Shown here: piece after piece, positions 51,458 through 59,597 of the stretch
Numbering within the stretch: the stretch's first letter is position 1
How the letters are laid out: every line of letters starts with the position of its first letter
NCBI RefSeq assembly: GCF_006149005.1
Contig: NZ_VBSL01000011.1
Location: 124,001 to 188,000, forward strand
DNA length: 64,000 bases
Origin: Larkinella sp. C7
GTDB lineage: Bacteria > Bacteroidota > Bacteroidia > Cytophagales > Spirosomataceae
Reading direction: 5' to 3'
Made by a program: the position numbers and the translations under genes
Notes under the pieces: model-generated
Database searches by the model: none
Told to the model about the DNA's origin: nothing
What the model saw: the letters and a program-made list of their open reading frames with translations, nothing else

Positions 51458-52669
51458 CTATAGCCCGTACGTACGCTCGACTTCACCCGCCCGGCGAACC
51501 TTCTCCCAAGTACCCGATTGGTTGCCTTTTAAATACCGGACTAAACCGGCCAGCGCACAGACATTCATGAAAGTGAAATAGAACGGAACAAAGAGCAGTT
51601 TCCAGCGTAGATTCTTTTTTTCGAGCCGGTAACCGACCCAGGCAGCTGCATAGAAAATACATTGAAGCACGAACAAAACCGTCCAGCCATACTGCCCCGA
51701 CGGATCAATCCCCAGTTCCCGAACCGCCAGCCAGGCGTTGGCCAGAAAAATCAGGGGCAAACACAGGGGTGCCACGGCCCACCGCATCGCCCGGTGCGAC
51801 ACATACTCGAAGGTCAGCCAACCGTAGCGAAAAATATTCAGCAGGTAGGTCAGCCGGACAATGGACTGAAAACCACCGGCCGCAATCCGGATTTTCCGTT
51901 TCTGCTCATCCACAATCGAAAACGACGGACGTTCCATCGCGTAGGCATCCGGCTCATAGGCAACGCGGTAGCCCTGTCCGGCAATTCGGAGCGAAATGAT
52001 GAAATCATCTAAAATGGTGTCGGTTTCAACCGGCTCATACAAGTCCGTCCGCACCGCAAACAACTCACCGGCCGCACCGACGATGGTGTGCAAATCGGAA
52101 TCCAGACGCTTCAGGAACGATTCGTATTTCCAGTAAAGTCCTTCGCCCGAACCAGCCGCCGACTCGCTGTCGTTCGTCAAAATTCGTTTTTCACCGGCCA
52201 CCGCTCCCACCTTCGGATCCCGAAAATGGCGGACCAGATGCTGCACGGCCTCCGGGTTCAGAATGGTGTTGGCATCCGTAAAAATGGCCAGCGGGGTTTT
52301 CACCTGCAACATGGCGCGGTTCATGGCGGCCACCTTGCCCCGGCGTTCCGTGCCTTCCATGATTGCCACCCGGTTACCGTATTTCGAACGCAGGAAATCT
52401 GCCGAACCGTCGGTCGACCCTTCCGTAACGAACAGAAAATGAAGCTTATCAGCGGGATAGTACTGCGCAAACGAGTTCGCCACCTTGTCGGGCAGACACG
52501 ACAGTTCGTTGTAGGCCGGCACGATCAGCGTGACATCGGGCGCAAAAACCGTATCGGTTTTCAAGGCGGGCCGACGCCCCCGGATTTTCACCAGAAGCCA
52601 CACCAAAATACCGTATCCGACGTACGTATACACCACGAGTCCTGCGCAGACAACCAGAAAAATTTCCAT
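51458..52669 (-). CDS. Membrane glycosyltransferase family 2
   Basis: 403 residues with an N-terminal helix (about 5-28) and three or four C-terminal helices (about 295-380). GT2 motifs are DVTLIVPAYNELSCLPDKV, FVTEGSTDGSADFL and IFTDANTILNP (DxD type), followed by TDTILDDFIISLRI and EQKRKIRIAAGG at the place of the Q-x-x-R-W box, here altered. Relatives act in capsule or biofilm polysaccharide synthesis. It is the last gene of the minus-strand operon that starts with the receiver protein gene, 9 bases after the preceding stop. Confidence 0.88.
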   Translation of the reverse strand: MEIFLVVCAGLVVYTYVGYGILVWLLVKIRGRRPALKTDTVFAPDVTLIVPAYNELSCLPDKVANSFAQYYPADKLHFLFVTEGSTDGSADFLRSKYGNRVAIMEGTERRGKVAAMNRAMLQVKTPLAIFTDANTILNPEAVQHLVRHFRDPKVGAVAGEKRILTNDSESAAGSGEGLYWKYESFLKRLDSDLHTIVGAAGELFAVRTDLYEPVETDTILDDFIISLRIAGQGYRVAYEPDAYAMERPSFSIVDEQKRKIRIAAGGFQSIVRLTYLLNIFRYGWLTFEYVSHRAMRWAVAPLCLPLIFLANAWLAVRELGIDPSGQYGWTVLFVLQCIFYAAAWVGYRLEKKNLRWKLLFVPFYFTFMNVCALAGLVRYLKGNQSGTWEKVRRAGEVERTYGL

Positions 52670-52678
52670 AGTGATTCG

Positions 52679-53632
52679 TTAAGTAGTCGCCACCACGCGC
52701 GGCAGAACGTCTTTGGCCGGGTGGTGAATTTTGTTGCTGAAATGCCAGAGAACCGCGTTTTTCAGCGCGATGAGGTAGTTTTTCTGCCGCTTGATGGCGT
52801 AGAGAAAAGCCGCTTTGGTGAGAGCAAAGCTGAAATAGTAGACACAGAAAAAAAACAGGGGAAAACCGCTCACGTTTCTTCGCATGAACAACAGCCGGTT
52901 TCGCGTATGATAATAGACTTTCAGCGGATTGGTTTTGCCCACACTAATCGACTCCTTGTGGTAAATCAGGGCCGAAGCCTGGTAGTAGATCTGAAAACCG
53001 GCCCGCTGAATCTGCATCGACCAGTCCAGTTCTTCATAATAGAGAAAGAACGACTCGTCCATTGCGCCCCCCTCCTCCACGGCCCGGCGGCTCACCATCA
53101 TGGCGGCTCCGTGGGCAAAAGCCGTCGGCCCGGATTGATCGTGTTGCCCGCGGTCGGTTTCACCCAGCCCAATGGACCAGGTGCGGCCGGTATAGCGGTT
53201 TAGCGGGTAATAGCCCGCGTACTGAATGATCGCCGGATGGTCAAAAAAACGGATTTTGGGGCACGTAATGCCAATCGTCGGATCGGTTTGGAATGGCGCC
53301 AGCAACTGATCGAGCAAGTCCGGCGTCACCTCCGTGTCGTTGTTCAGGAAAAAGAAATAATCGCCTTTCGCGTGTTGCATCCCGAGGTTGTTACCGCCCG
53401 AAAAACCGAGGTTTTCGGGGCTGACCACGACCTTCACGTTCGGATAATTCCCCTGCCGGATGCGTTCGGTGGGATCTTCGGCAGACGCATTGTCCACCAC
53501 GATAATTTCAAAGCGGGGGTATTTTAACCGCCGGGTCGATTCCAGCAGTTCGCACGTCACCGCGGCCTGGTTGTAGTTGATCGTAATCAGCGAAATCAGC
53601 GGCACGCTGGCTACACGTTCTCCTTTTGCCAT
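52679..53632 (-). CDS. Glycosyltransferase family 2 (rhamnosyltransferase-like)
   Basis: 317 residues. N-terminal GT-A pattern ISLITINYNQAAVTCELLES, IIVVDNASAEDPTERI and GFSGGNNLGMQHAKGDYFFFLNNDTEV (NND as the metal site), followed by DESFFLYYEELDWSMQIQRAG, a sequence typical of WbbL/GT2_2 rhamnosyltransferases, then a hydrophobic C-terminal part. It starts inside the end of the preceding gene (22-base overlap), implying coupled translation with the receiver-sugar transferase fusion. Confidence 0.9.
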   Translation of the reverse strand: MAKGERVASVPLISLITINYNQAAVTCELLESTRRLKYPRFEIIVVDNASAEDPTERIRQGNYPNVKVVVSPENLGFSGGNNLGMQHAKGDYFFFLNNDTEVTPDLLDQLLAPFQTDPTIGITCPKIRFFDHPAIIQYAGYYPLNRYTGRTWSIGLGETDRGQHDQSGPTAFAHGAAMMVSRRAVEEGGAMDESFFLYYEELDWSMQIQRAGFQIYYQASALIYHKESISVGKTNPLKVYYHTRNRLLFMRRNVSGFPLFFFCVYYFSFALTKAAFLYAIKRQKNYLIALKNAVLWHFSNKIHHPAKDVLPRVVATT

Positions 53633-54786
53633 ACCGCCTTCAGGGTTCGTATTACAATCATCAAGTCCGTTTTGAACGAGTATTTTTTGGCGTAAAGCAC
53701 GTCGAGCTGGATGCGTTCCTGATCCGAAACGGCCGCTCCTCCGCGTTTGGTCACCTGCCAGAGTCCCGTTAGGCCGGCCGGAGCCGCAAACCGCCGGGCA
53801 TAGCCCGCAGCCGTTAGCTTTTCGGCTTCGTAGGGCGGCAGCGGCCGGTTACCGACAAACGACATATCCCCCCGGAGAATGTTGTAAAACTGCGGCAGTT
53901 CGTCGATGCTCGTGTTGCGCAGCACCTTGCCAAGCCGCGTCACGCGGGGGTCTTCCTTGAACTTCGAAAACATGGCCTTGGCTTTTTCGGCCCGGAAATG
54001 GACTTTTTCGCAAACCTGCTTATCGTCCAGAAAAAGCGGTTGCTGGCACCCGGTTCCGGCGCGTTGGCAGGTGTCGCAGAGCTGATCCGTTGCCTCTTCT
54101 ACTTTCGCCACATTGTACATGTTTTTGGAAGCCATGCTCGCCAGCATCTGGTCGGCATCCGTGCGCATGGTTCGGAACTTGTACATATTGAACACCTTAT
54201 ACCCCATTCCGACCCGCTTCGAACCGTAGAAAATGGGGCCTTTGGAGTCTAGTTTTACCAGAATGGCGACCACCAGCAGCAGGGGCGAAATCATCAACAG
54301 GAGGAAAAACGACAGCACGATGTCGAAAACCCGTTTGCCGATTGGCATCCGAACCTGAACGGGCTTGTGGGCATTTCCGCCGGTTTCGGCATACTGTTTT
54401 TTCAGAACCAGGTACGATAACCGGGTCTGAAAAGCCGCTTCGGAATAACCGTAGTGGAACACATCGATGACGCGCCCCCGAAACGGTTCGACCGTCAGGT
54501 CGATGGGAGTTGGGGAATCGCCCGTCAGCAGAATGGTGGAGAGTTTTCCGGAACGCGGGCTGGTCCGAACAGCATTCAAAAACGCCCGGCTGTTCAGCCG
54601 GTCGTTGAAAACCACCAAATCGACCGCTGGCTCGGCCTCCAGAAAAAAAAGGGCCTGCTCCTGACTCGTTACCACCGTAATGGATGCCGTCTCACCAAAT
54701 GCCTGACTAAAATCGGCGGCCATCTGGGGATCGTCCTCGACGTATAAAACCCGAAACGTTGTTCCGTTCGCTAAAACCGTCAGCAT
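53611..54786 (-). CDS. Receiver-like domain fused to polyprenyl-phosphate sugar-1-phosphate transferase
   Basis: 391 residues. Residues 11-125 form a CheY-like receiver (VLYVEDDP with Glu17, Asp18, Asp19), but the phosphoacceptor position reads VVFNDR with Asn61, and the conserved Lys is missing (VFHYGYS). A membrane helix (about 154-178) leads into a bacterial sugar transferase domain: KRVFDIVLSFF, GPIFYGSKRVGMGYKVFNMY, KFRTMRTDAD and DELPQFYNILRGDMSFVGNRP. An insertion of about 25 residues carries four Cys (237, 240, 247, 259). The enzyme would start polymer synthesis by moving sugar-1-phosphate to undecaprenyl phosphate. It follows the receiver gene by 22 bases. Fusion of a receiver domain to the initiating enzyme is uncommon. 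Confidence 0.9.
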   Translation of the reverse strand: MLTVLANGTTFRVLYVEDDPQMAADFSQAFGETASITVVTSQEQALFFLEAEPAVDLVVFNDRLNSRAFLNAVRTSPRSGKLSTILLTGDSPTPIDLTVEPFRGRVIDVFHYGYSEAAFQTRLSYLVLKKQYAETGGNAHKPVQVRMPIGKRVFDIVLSFFLLLMISPLLLVVAILVKLDSKGPIFYGSKRVGMGYKVFNMYKFRTMRTDADQMLASMASKNMYNVAKVEEATDQLCDTCQRAGTGCQQPLFLDDKQVCEKVHFRAEKAKAMFSKFKEDPRVTRLGKVLRNTSIDELPQFYNILRGDMSFVGNRPLPPYEAEKLTAAGYARRFAAPAGLTGLWQVTKRGGAAVSDQERIQLDVLYAKKYSFKTDLMIVIRTLKAVWQKENV

Positions 54787-54808
54787 ACAAAGGGAGGGCT
54801 AAAAAGAA

Positions 54809-55231
54809 TCAGTAAGTCGGTTTGGTTCCAGGTGCCGAGGTGGGTTGCGGATTGCCCCTTCGGCGCAGAATCGCATTTATTTTCGCCTTGACTTCCAGCG
54901 GATTAAAGGGTTTGATCATGTAATCGTCGGCCCCCTGCTCCAGACAGGCGATTTTGGTCGCACTATCGGTAAAAGTCGACAACACGATGATGGGCACCTG
55001 CGTCAGCAACGAACTGGCCCGAATGGTCCGGATCAGGTCCTGCCCGCTCAAATACGGCATCTGCAGGTCAGTGATGATGATGTCGACCGGATTCCCCGCT
55101 TCCAGCCAGTCCATCGCTTCAATGCCATTGTTCAGCGTCGTGACCTCAAACTCAGCTTTCAATGTATGACGAAGAACTTTACGGATGTACGTATCGTCTT
55201 CTACAACCAGAACATGGTATTGGTTTTCCAT
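54809..55231 (-). CDS. Receiver-only response regulator upstream of the sugar transferase
   Basis: 140 residues: one intact CheY-like receiver, VLVVEDDTYIRKVL, phosphoacceptor Asp55 (IITDLQMP), VLSTFTDS and Lys107 (MIKPFNPLE), plus a short Pro-rich tail and no output domain. All key residues are present, unlike the receiver-like domain of the following gene. It is the first gene of the operon with the sugar transferase and two glycosyltransferases. It could take phosphate from the HPt protein encoded upstream and act by protein contact on the sugar transferase (inference). A similar protein is at 25966-26415. Confidence 0.9.
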   Translation of the reverse strand: MENQYHVLVVEDDTYIRKVLRHTLKAEFEVTTLNNGIEAMDWLEAGNPVDIIITDLQMPYLSGQDLIRTIRASSLLTQVPIIVLSTFTDSATKIACLEQGADDYMIKPFNPLEVKAKINAILRRRGNPQPTSAPGTKPTY

Positions 55232-55535
55232 AAATTATCTACGAATCGTACCCGTAAACGAAGAATGTGTCGGCAACAGGTAGTTATTCAAATTTACTAT
55301 TTAAAGCACCAGTAAACAGCACCGTATACTAACAATACGAAGTAGTAACAAAAATCATACTACAAATCGAAATTTCATTAAATTTTGTCTGATAAATAAA
55401 GGCCAATTCGTAGAATAGTCTTCCTTTTTCGAAGGGAAAGAGTTATTTTAATCAAAACTTAATAGTCTACAGTCTGAGTATCTGCACTCCGACCGGATCT
55501 TTTTGGCATATGAACAGGTCGTTCTATAATCCTTT
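55232..55535. other. Intergenic region upstream of the receiver/sugar transferase operon
   Basis: 304 AT-rich bases with no gene. It holds a TTATCAGACA motif at 55386-55395 reading toward the receiver gene. No exact TAnnTTTG box was found. Confidence 0.5.
55386..55395 (-). promoter_or_regulatory. TTATCAGACA motif, copy 6
   Basis: Exact 10-mer on the coding strand, 154 bases upstream of the receiver protein gene (start 55231), with flanks TTTATTTATCAGACAAAA. Confidence 0.55.
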
Positions 55536-55910
55536 TTATTTTGTCAATTGCTGCAATTCGGTTTTCAATACCGGCTGCATATGTTCCAGATTTTGTATGA
55601 AGTTACGATAGGCATCCGGGATCATTTCATAATCCGGTTTTTCCTTTGCCAGCCGTTCTATAACCTCCAGTTGCTGTTCCAGACGGGTGAGTCCCACCAT
55701 GCCCAGCCAGGGCCTCAACTGGTGGGTCATTGCGCTTACGCCCGGCCAGTCCTGCACTTCTATCAGGTTCTCCAACACCTGAAAAGCGGGAACGACTTCA
55801 TCCAGAAACATTTCGATCGATGAAATCAGGGTTTCAGTATCGTCTTCATACAGTTGCAGCAGACGGGCGCGGTCCAGTTGATCGAAGCCTTTATCGGCGG
55901 AATGGGTCAT
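55536..55910 (-). CDS. HPt phosphotransfer protein
   Basis: 124 residues from the ATG at 55910. A longer frame begins at 55979 and overlaps the kinase gene by 19 bases, but its first 23 residues look unrelated to the domain. The four-helix HPt pattern has the phosphorylated His63 in SAMTHQLRPWLGMVGL, where the usual H-x-L-K-G-S is altered to H-Q-L-R-P-W; the His is kept. It would shuttle phosphate between the hybrid kinase receiver (encoded just upstream) and separate receiver proteins such as those at 54809 and 25966. The short spacing shows that it belongs to the FIST-kinase operon. Confidence 0.82.
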   Translation of the reverse strand: MTHSADKGFDQLDRARLLQLYEDDTETLISSIEMFLDEVVPAFQVLENLIEVQDWPGVSAMTHQLRPWLGMVGLTRLEQQLEVIERLAKEKPDYEMIPDAYRNFIQNLEHMQPVLKTELQQLTK

Positions 55911-55960
55911 GTCTACCAAAATAGGATGTGTTACAGTGGGGCCGGTTTTTCCGGTATTCG

Positions 55961-57484
55961 TTAGTTGAGCCGCTGGCAATACTTGGCAATTTTCTGAAAC
56001 AAATCGTTGGGATTGAACGGTTTGGTCACATAATCGTTGATGCCCGCATGAATGGCGCGGTCGCGGTTGCTATACGTGGCCGAAGCAGTCAGGGCAATCA
56101 CCGGAATTTTGGCGTCAGTTTCCCGAATGTGCTGCGTCGAGGTGTAGCCGTCCATCACCGGCATCTGAAGATCCATCAGAATGAGGTCGTAGGAACCCGC
56201 CAGAAATTTTTCGACGCCGATCTGTCCATTCTCGGCCACATCCACCAGAACCCCCCAGCGACTCAGGAATTTGAGCGCAACTTTCACATTGACCGGATAG
56301 TCTTCCACCAGCAACACCCGAACGCCTTTCAGGGTCTGGTCGTTGATGGCATCGGGAAGAACATAGGCCTGTTTCACGGCGGAACTGATGCGCAAATCAA
56401 GGGTAAAATGAAACTTCGCCCCTTTTCCTTCCTCGCTTTCCACTTCGATCTTGCTGTCGTGCAGTTCGAGCAATCGCCGGGTAATGACCAGCCCCAGCCC
56501 GGTTCCGCCAAACTGCCGGGTCGTGGCTGAATTGGCCTGGGTAAACATCTCGAAAATGGCCTGCTGTTTTTCGGGCGCAATTCCGATTCCGGTATCCTGC
56601 ACCGATACATAAATGGAAGCCACTTCGTCGTCTTTCTGGAGCAGCGACAGTTCGATGGTAATCGTGCCTTTTTTGGTGAACTTGATGGCGTTGGAAACCA
56701 GGTTGGACAATACCTGTCCGATCCGGAGCGAATCCCCAATCAGCGAATCGGGAATGTCGTCGTCCACCATCAGTTTGATGCGGGTTCCGTTTTCCTCGGC
56801 TTTGAACTGGTGGGCGCGTTTGATATTGGAAACCAGGTGTTTAAAATCGAAGTTGGTTTCTTCGAGTTCCACTTTTCCGGCTTCGATTTTACTGAAATCG
56901 AGAATGTCGTTGATGAGCGCGTGCAGGTGTTCAATCGAAAATTGCAGCGTTTTGAGGTTTTCGGCCAGGGCAGGCGGCACTTCTTCCTGGCTCATCAGGT
57001 ATGTCATGCCGACAATGCCATTGAGCGGTGTCCGGATTTCGTGGCTCATCATGGACAGAAATTCCGATTTTGCCAGGGTGGCATTCTCCGCAACTTCTTT
57101 TGCCGACCGCAGTTCAAGCTCGATTTGTTTGCGGTGTTCAATCTGTTTTTGCAGAAAATCGACCAGTGAAACCAGATTCTCAGGGCCAAATTCCGGCATT
57201 TCATCCCCTTCCGGAATTTCCATCGACTGGATGGCTTCGATCAGTTTTTCTTCCGATTGCCGGCGCTGGCTAATTTCCTCCTTGAGCTTCTGGTTGATCG
57301 TGGCATATTCCCGCTCGTTGAGAAATGACGAATGCTCGAACAATTCCTTGTCGCGGTCAAAGTTTTGATACGATTCATTGACCGCCTTGACAAACTGCTG
57401 AAACCGCTCATGCTGCAGACACTCTTCCGTCAGGTGTTTATTGATTTGTCGGGCCAGCAGTTTATGGAAATTCGTGGTGTCCAT
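55961..57484 (-). CDS. Soluble hybrid histidine kinase with receiver domain
   Basis: 507 residues, without membrane segments, so cytoplasmic. A helical N-terminus (about 1-135, coiled-coil) takes the place of a sensor. The dimerisation/phosphorylation box is SHEIRTPLNG with His148; the ATPase domain has NLVSNAIKF (N box), VQDTGIGI and FGGTGLGL (G boxes). A C-terminal receiver (about 388-500) has VEDYPVNV, Asp438 in LMDLQMP and TKPFNPNDLF. It follows the FIST gene by 4 bases and precedes the HPt gene. The lack of its own sensor suggests that it is controlled by the FIST protein. Confidence 0.93.
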   Translation of the reverse strand: MDTTNFHKLLARQINKHLTEECLQHERFQQFVKAVNESYQNFDRDKELFEHSSFLNEREYATINQKLKEEISQRRQSEEKLIEAIQSMEIPEGDEMPEFGPENLVSLVDFLQKQIEHRKQIELELRSAKEVAENATLAKSEFLSMMSHEIRTPLNGIVGMTYLMSQEEVPPALAENLKTLQFSIEHLHALINDILDFSKIEAGKVELEETNFDFKHLVSNIKRAHQFKAEENGTRIKLMVDDDIPDSLIGDSLRIGQVLSNLVSNAIKFTKKGTITIELSLLQKDDEVASIYVSVQDTGIGIAPEKQQAIFEMFTQANSATTRQFGGTGLGLVITRRLLELHDSKIEVESEEGKGAKFHFTLDLRISSAVKQAYVLPDAINDQTLKGVRVLLVEDYPVNVKVALKFLSRWGVLVDVAENGQIGVEKFLAGSYDLILMDLQMPVMDGYTSTQHIRETDAKIPVIALTASATYSNRDRAIHAGINDYVTKPFNPNDLFQKIAKYCQRLN

Positions 57485-57488
57485 AGTG

Positions 57489-58628
57489 TCAGTTTTCAGA
57501 AAAGACCGTCACGGTCATCGTTTGGTTGTGTAGTTCGCAGCGGGTACTGGACTGCAAGGGAGAAATTTCTCCGTAGGAATAAAAACCTGTCATCACCGCA
57601 TCGGTTCCAAACACTTCGCGGGCGGCTTCAACCTCCTCATCGGTTCGCTGCCCCAACACCAGCTTCCGTCCTACACAGCTAATCAGGATTACCAGTTCGG
57701 GCGCAAAGTTGAGCTGGGTCAACGAGGTGTGTGCGGCCTCGGCCGACGCGTCGATGAGCCGGTCAAAATTTGCGGTCATAAACCGTACAAGGGCCTTTTC
57801 GGGCATCTCACCCGCAAACGTCATGCTTTTGGCTTCTTCATCGATGGCCAGAATGGTGCGCACCAGCGGTTCCGATCCGGCCGTGGCCCGAATGGAAAGG
57901 GGGAAAAGCAGAGCCGCCGAGGGCAGACTTTCGGCGTATTTGCCCAGATACTCCTTGTATAAATCCAGCGCGTGTTTGCCATCGATCTGGTACAACACAT
58001 TGTAGGTCGCCTTGGTCACTTCGCGTTCCGGCCCGAAAACATCCCAGCCGCCCATCGATCCATGCCCGATTTTCAGTTCCGTGCCGTAAAAACCGATTCC
58101 GACAATTTTACCCGCAGCCGGATCTTGGTTCAGGCCCACGAGCGTCCGTTCAAACCGGGCGGCATCCCCGGCCAGTCCTCCAGAAATGGGAATGTGCCGT
58201 TTCAGCAATTGATTGAGTGCTTCGGTCAGGTCGCTGCCGTTCACCCAGCTTCCATCGGAAATTAGAAAAATAGCCGCCAGATCAGGTTCGTCCAGTTCCC
58301 GGGCTATTTTTTCGCCCGCCTGAAAACTTTCCGTGTGTTTACGAATGTCGATCTGTACGGTTCGGACCCGCGTTTTTTCAAACTCAATGGCAGTGGCTAT
58401 AACCGATCCGTCATGAACTTTATCGAGGTAAATTTCGCCAGCCGTGGAATTGATCACGATGTCGGCTGCCGGATAGCGTTCGCGAAGTTGTTCGTAAACG
58501 TTTGATTTTTCCAATAAAAACCGTTCACCAAATGCCAAAACTAACTGGGCATTATCAGCCAAAAAACCCGGCGTTTCCGATAAGGACGACCACGCCTGGT
58601 TTTTAAAAACAGATTGATTCAGTTTCAT
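57489..58628 (-). CDS. FIST-domain sensory protein
   Basis: 379 residues, without signal or membrane segments. The FIST N-terminal domain (about 25-215) has QLVLAFGERFLL, INSTAGEIYLDKVHDGSV, LISDGSWVNGSDLTEAL and ISGGLAGDAARF; the FIST_C domain (about 220-365) ends VLISCVGRKLVLGQRTDEEVEAAREVF and GFYSYGEISPL. FIST proteins are predicted to bind small ligands such as amino acids and often accompany kinases. Here it opens a FIST-kinase-HPt operon with a 4-base gap to the kinase, suggesting that it passes a ligand signal to the sensor-less kinase. Confidence 0.92.
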   Translation of the reverse strand: MKLNQSVFKNQAWSSLSETPGFLADNAQLVLAFGERFLLEKSNVYEQLRERYPAADIVINSTAGEIYLDKVHDGSVIATAIEFEKTRVRTVQIDIRKHTESFQAGEKIARELDEPDLAAIFLISDGSWVNGSDLTEALNQLLKRHIPISGGLAGDAARFERTLVGLNQDPAAGKIVGIGFYGTELKIGHGSMGGWDVFGPEREVTKATYNVLYQIDGKHALDLYKEYLGKYAESLPSAALLFPLSIRATAGSEPLVRTILAIDEEAKSMTFAGEMPEKALVRFMTANFDRLIDASAEAAHTSLTQLNFAPELVILISCVGRKLVLGQRTDEEVEAAREVFGTDAVMTGFYSYGEISPLQSSTRCELHNQTMTVTVFSEN

Positions 58629-59053
58629 TCGTGTGTGACAGTAAAAAGTAAGGTGGGTAAGCCGATACGATCCATTTCAAGAGCAAAATACGCAAGTAGT
58701 TTTCCCTACAAATAGTATACTAATGGTAACTTCCGGATAAATAACGGTGAATTTTTTTCTGATTAACCCTACTTTTCCCAAACCGGCCCGTCTCTCTTAT
58801 CCTCGTTCTACAAGTCCGATGCCGTAAATTCTGTCCGGGAAAGCATGGTTATTCCGAAAACAGCACCAGCGTTTTGAAGCAGAATCCAAACGAAAAAAAA
58901 GAGGGGAAATCAATCAGAACAACCTGTAATTGTCAGACAACTACAGCACAAATATCGTGCTAATTTCGATACAAAATTTAAGGATTTACTTATTTCTTTT
59001 GTGTCAGCAGGTAAGCCTGCAGCGGGTAGCTAAACGATAAGGAATTGTACTCA
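58629..59053. other. Intergenic region upstream of the FIST-kinase operon
   Basis: 425 bases with no gene recognised. One near match to the TTATCAGACA motif (TTGTCAGACA, 58930-58939) is present. No exact TAnnTTTG box was seen on the minus strand. Confidence 0.4.
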
Positions 59054-59374
59054 CTACGACTGGGTTTCGAGGGGTAATTCGGTCTGGTAAATATCGGCAA
59101 AACATTCCTGCAGTTCGTGAACATAGTGCAGATACCGGCGGCTGCTGACGCACAGCCAGCAATTGAGACCGGGGACTAATTTCAGATCCTGAAAAAACCA
59201 GAAGTGACGGGCGGCATCGGGACGAAAGCCGAATGAAGTCAACCATTGCTTGGTCAACCGAATGGGCTGGGGACGGTGGTGTGGCAGAATTTCCTGCAAC
59301 AATTTTTCAGTAAACAGCGTCGGTTCATTTCCGACGTAATAGTATCGGCCAACTTGTGGCGGGCTGATTTTCAT
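59054..59374 (-). CDS. Small conserved Bacteroidota protein of unknown function
   Basis: 106 residues. I recall a family of short Bacteroidota and phage-associated proteins with the pattern LTxxWLxxFGF and a C-terminal Y-V-H-x-L-Q-x-x-F; this protein has IRLTKQWLTSFGFRPD and YLHYVHELQECFADIYQTEL, and so probably belongs there. No function is known to me. It stands alone, between the FIST operon and the hydroxyproline genes. Confidence 0.65.
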   Translation of the reverse strand: MKISPPQVGRYYYVGNEPTLFTEKLLQEILPHHRPQPIRLTKQWLTSFGFRPDAARHFWFFQDLKLVPGLNCWLCVSSRRYLHYVHELQECFADIYQTELPLETQS

Positions 59375-59597
59375 GGCATGGGATCGGTAAAATCACGAAC
59401 ACACAAAAGTAGAGGGTTTATTTCAAATACGGCAAGTGAATTAGATCGTGAAAGTTACTTTTTTTTACAGTTTTTGTCACCATTTATTCACTAACGGTAT
59501 AATTCCGCCTATTTATCTACGGTTTTGGCGTTTTTTATTCTGTGTCGAGCGGATTCTGGCAAAAATGGCTACAAATTTTACCTTAATCCCCACTTTT

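Noticed and set aside
51363-51581. Plus-strand frame of 72 codons downstream of AT-rich spacer
   Set aside because: More than half of it overlaps the end of the minus-strand glycosyltransferase gene; composition is mixed and no start context or homology is evident.
58930-58939. Seventh copy of the TTATCAGACA motif (TTGTCAGACA)
   Set aside because: One mismatch, far from the FIST gene start and in the opposite orientation. A similar one-mismatch string also occurs inside the GH2 gene, so chance is plausible.
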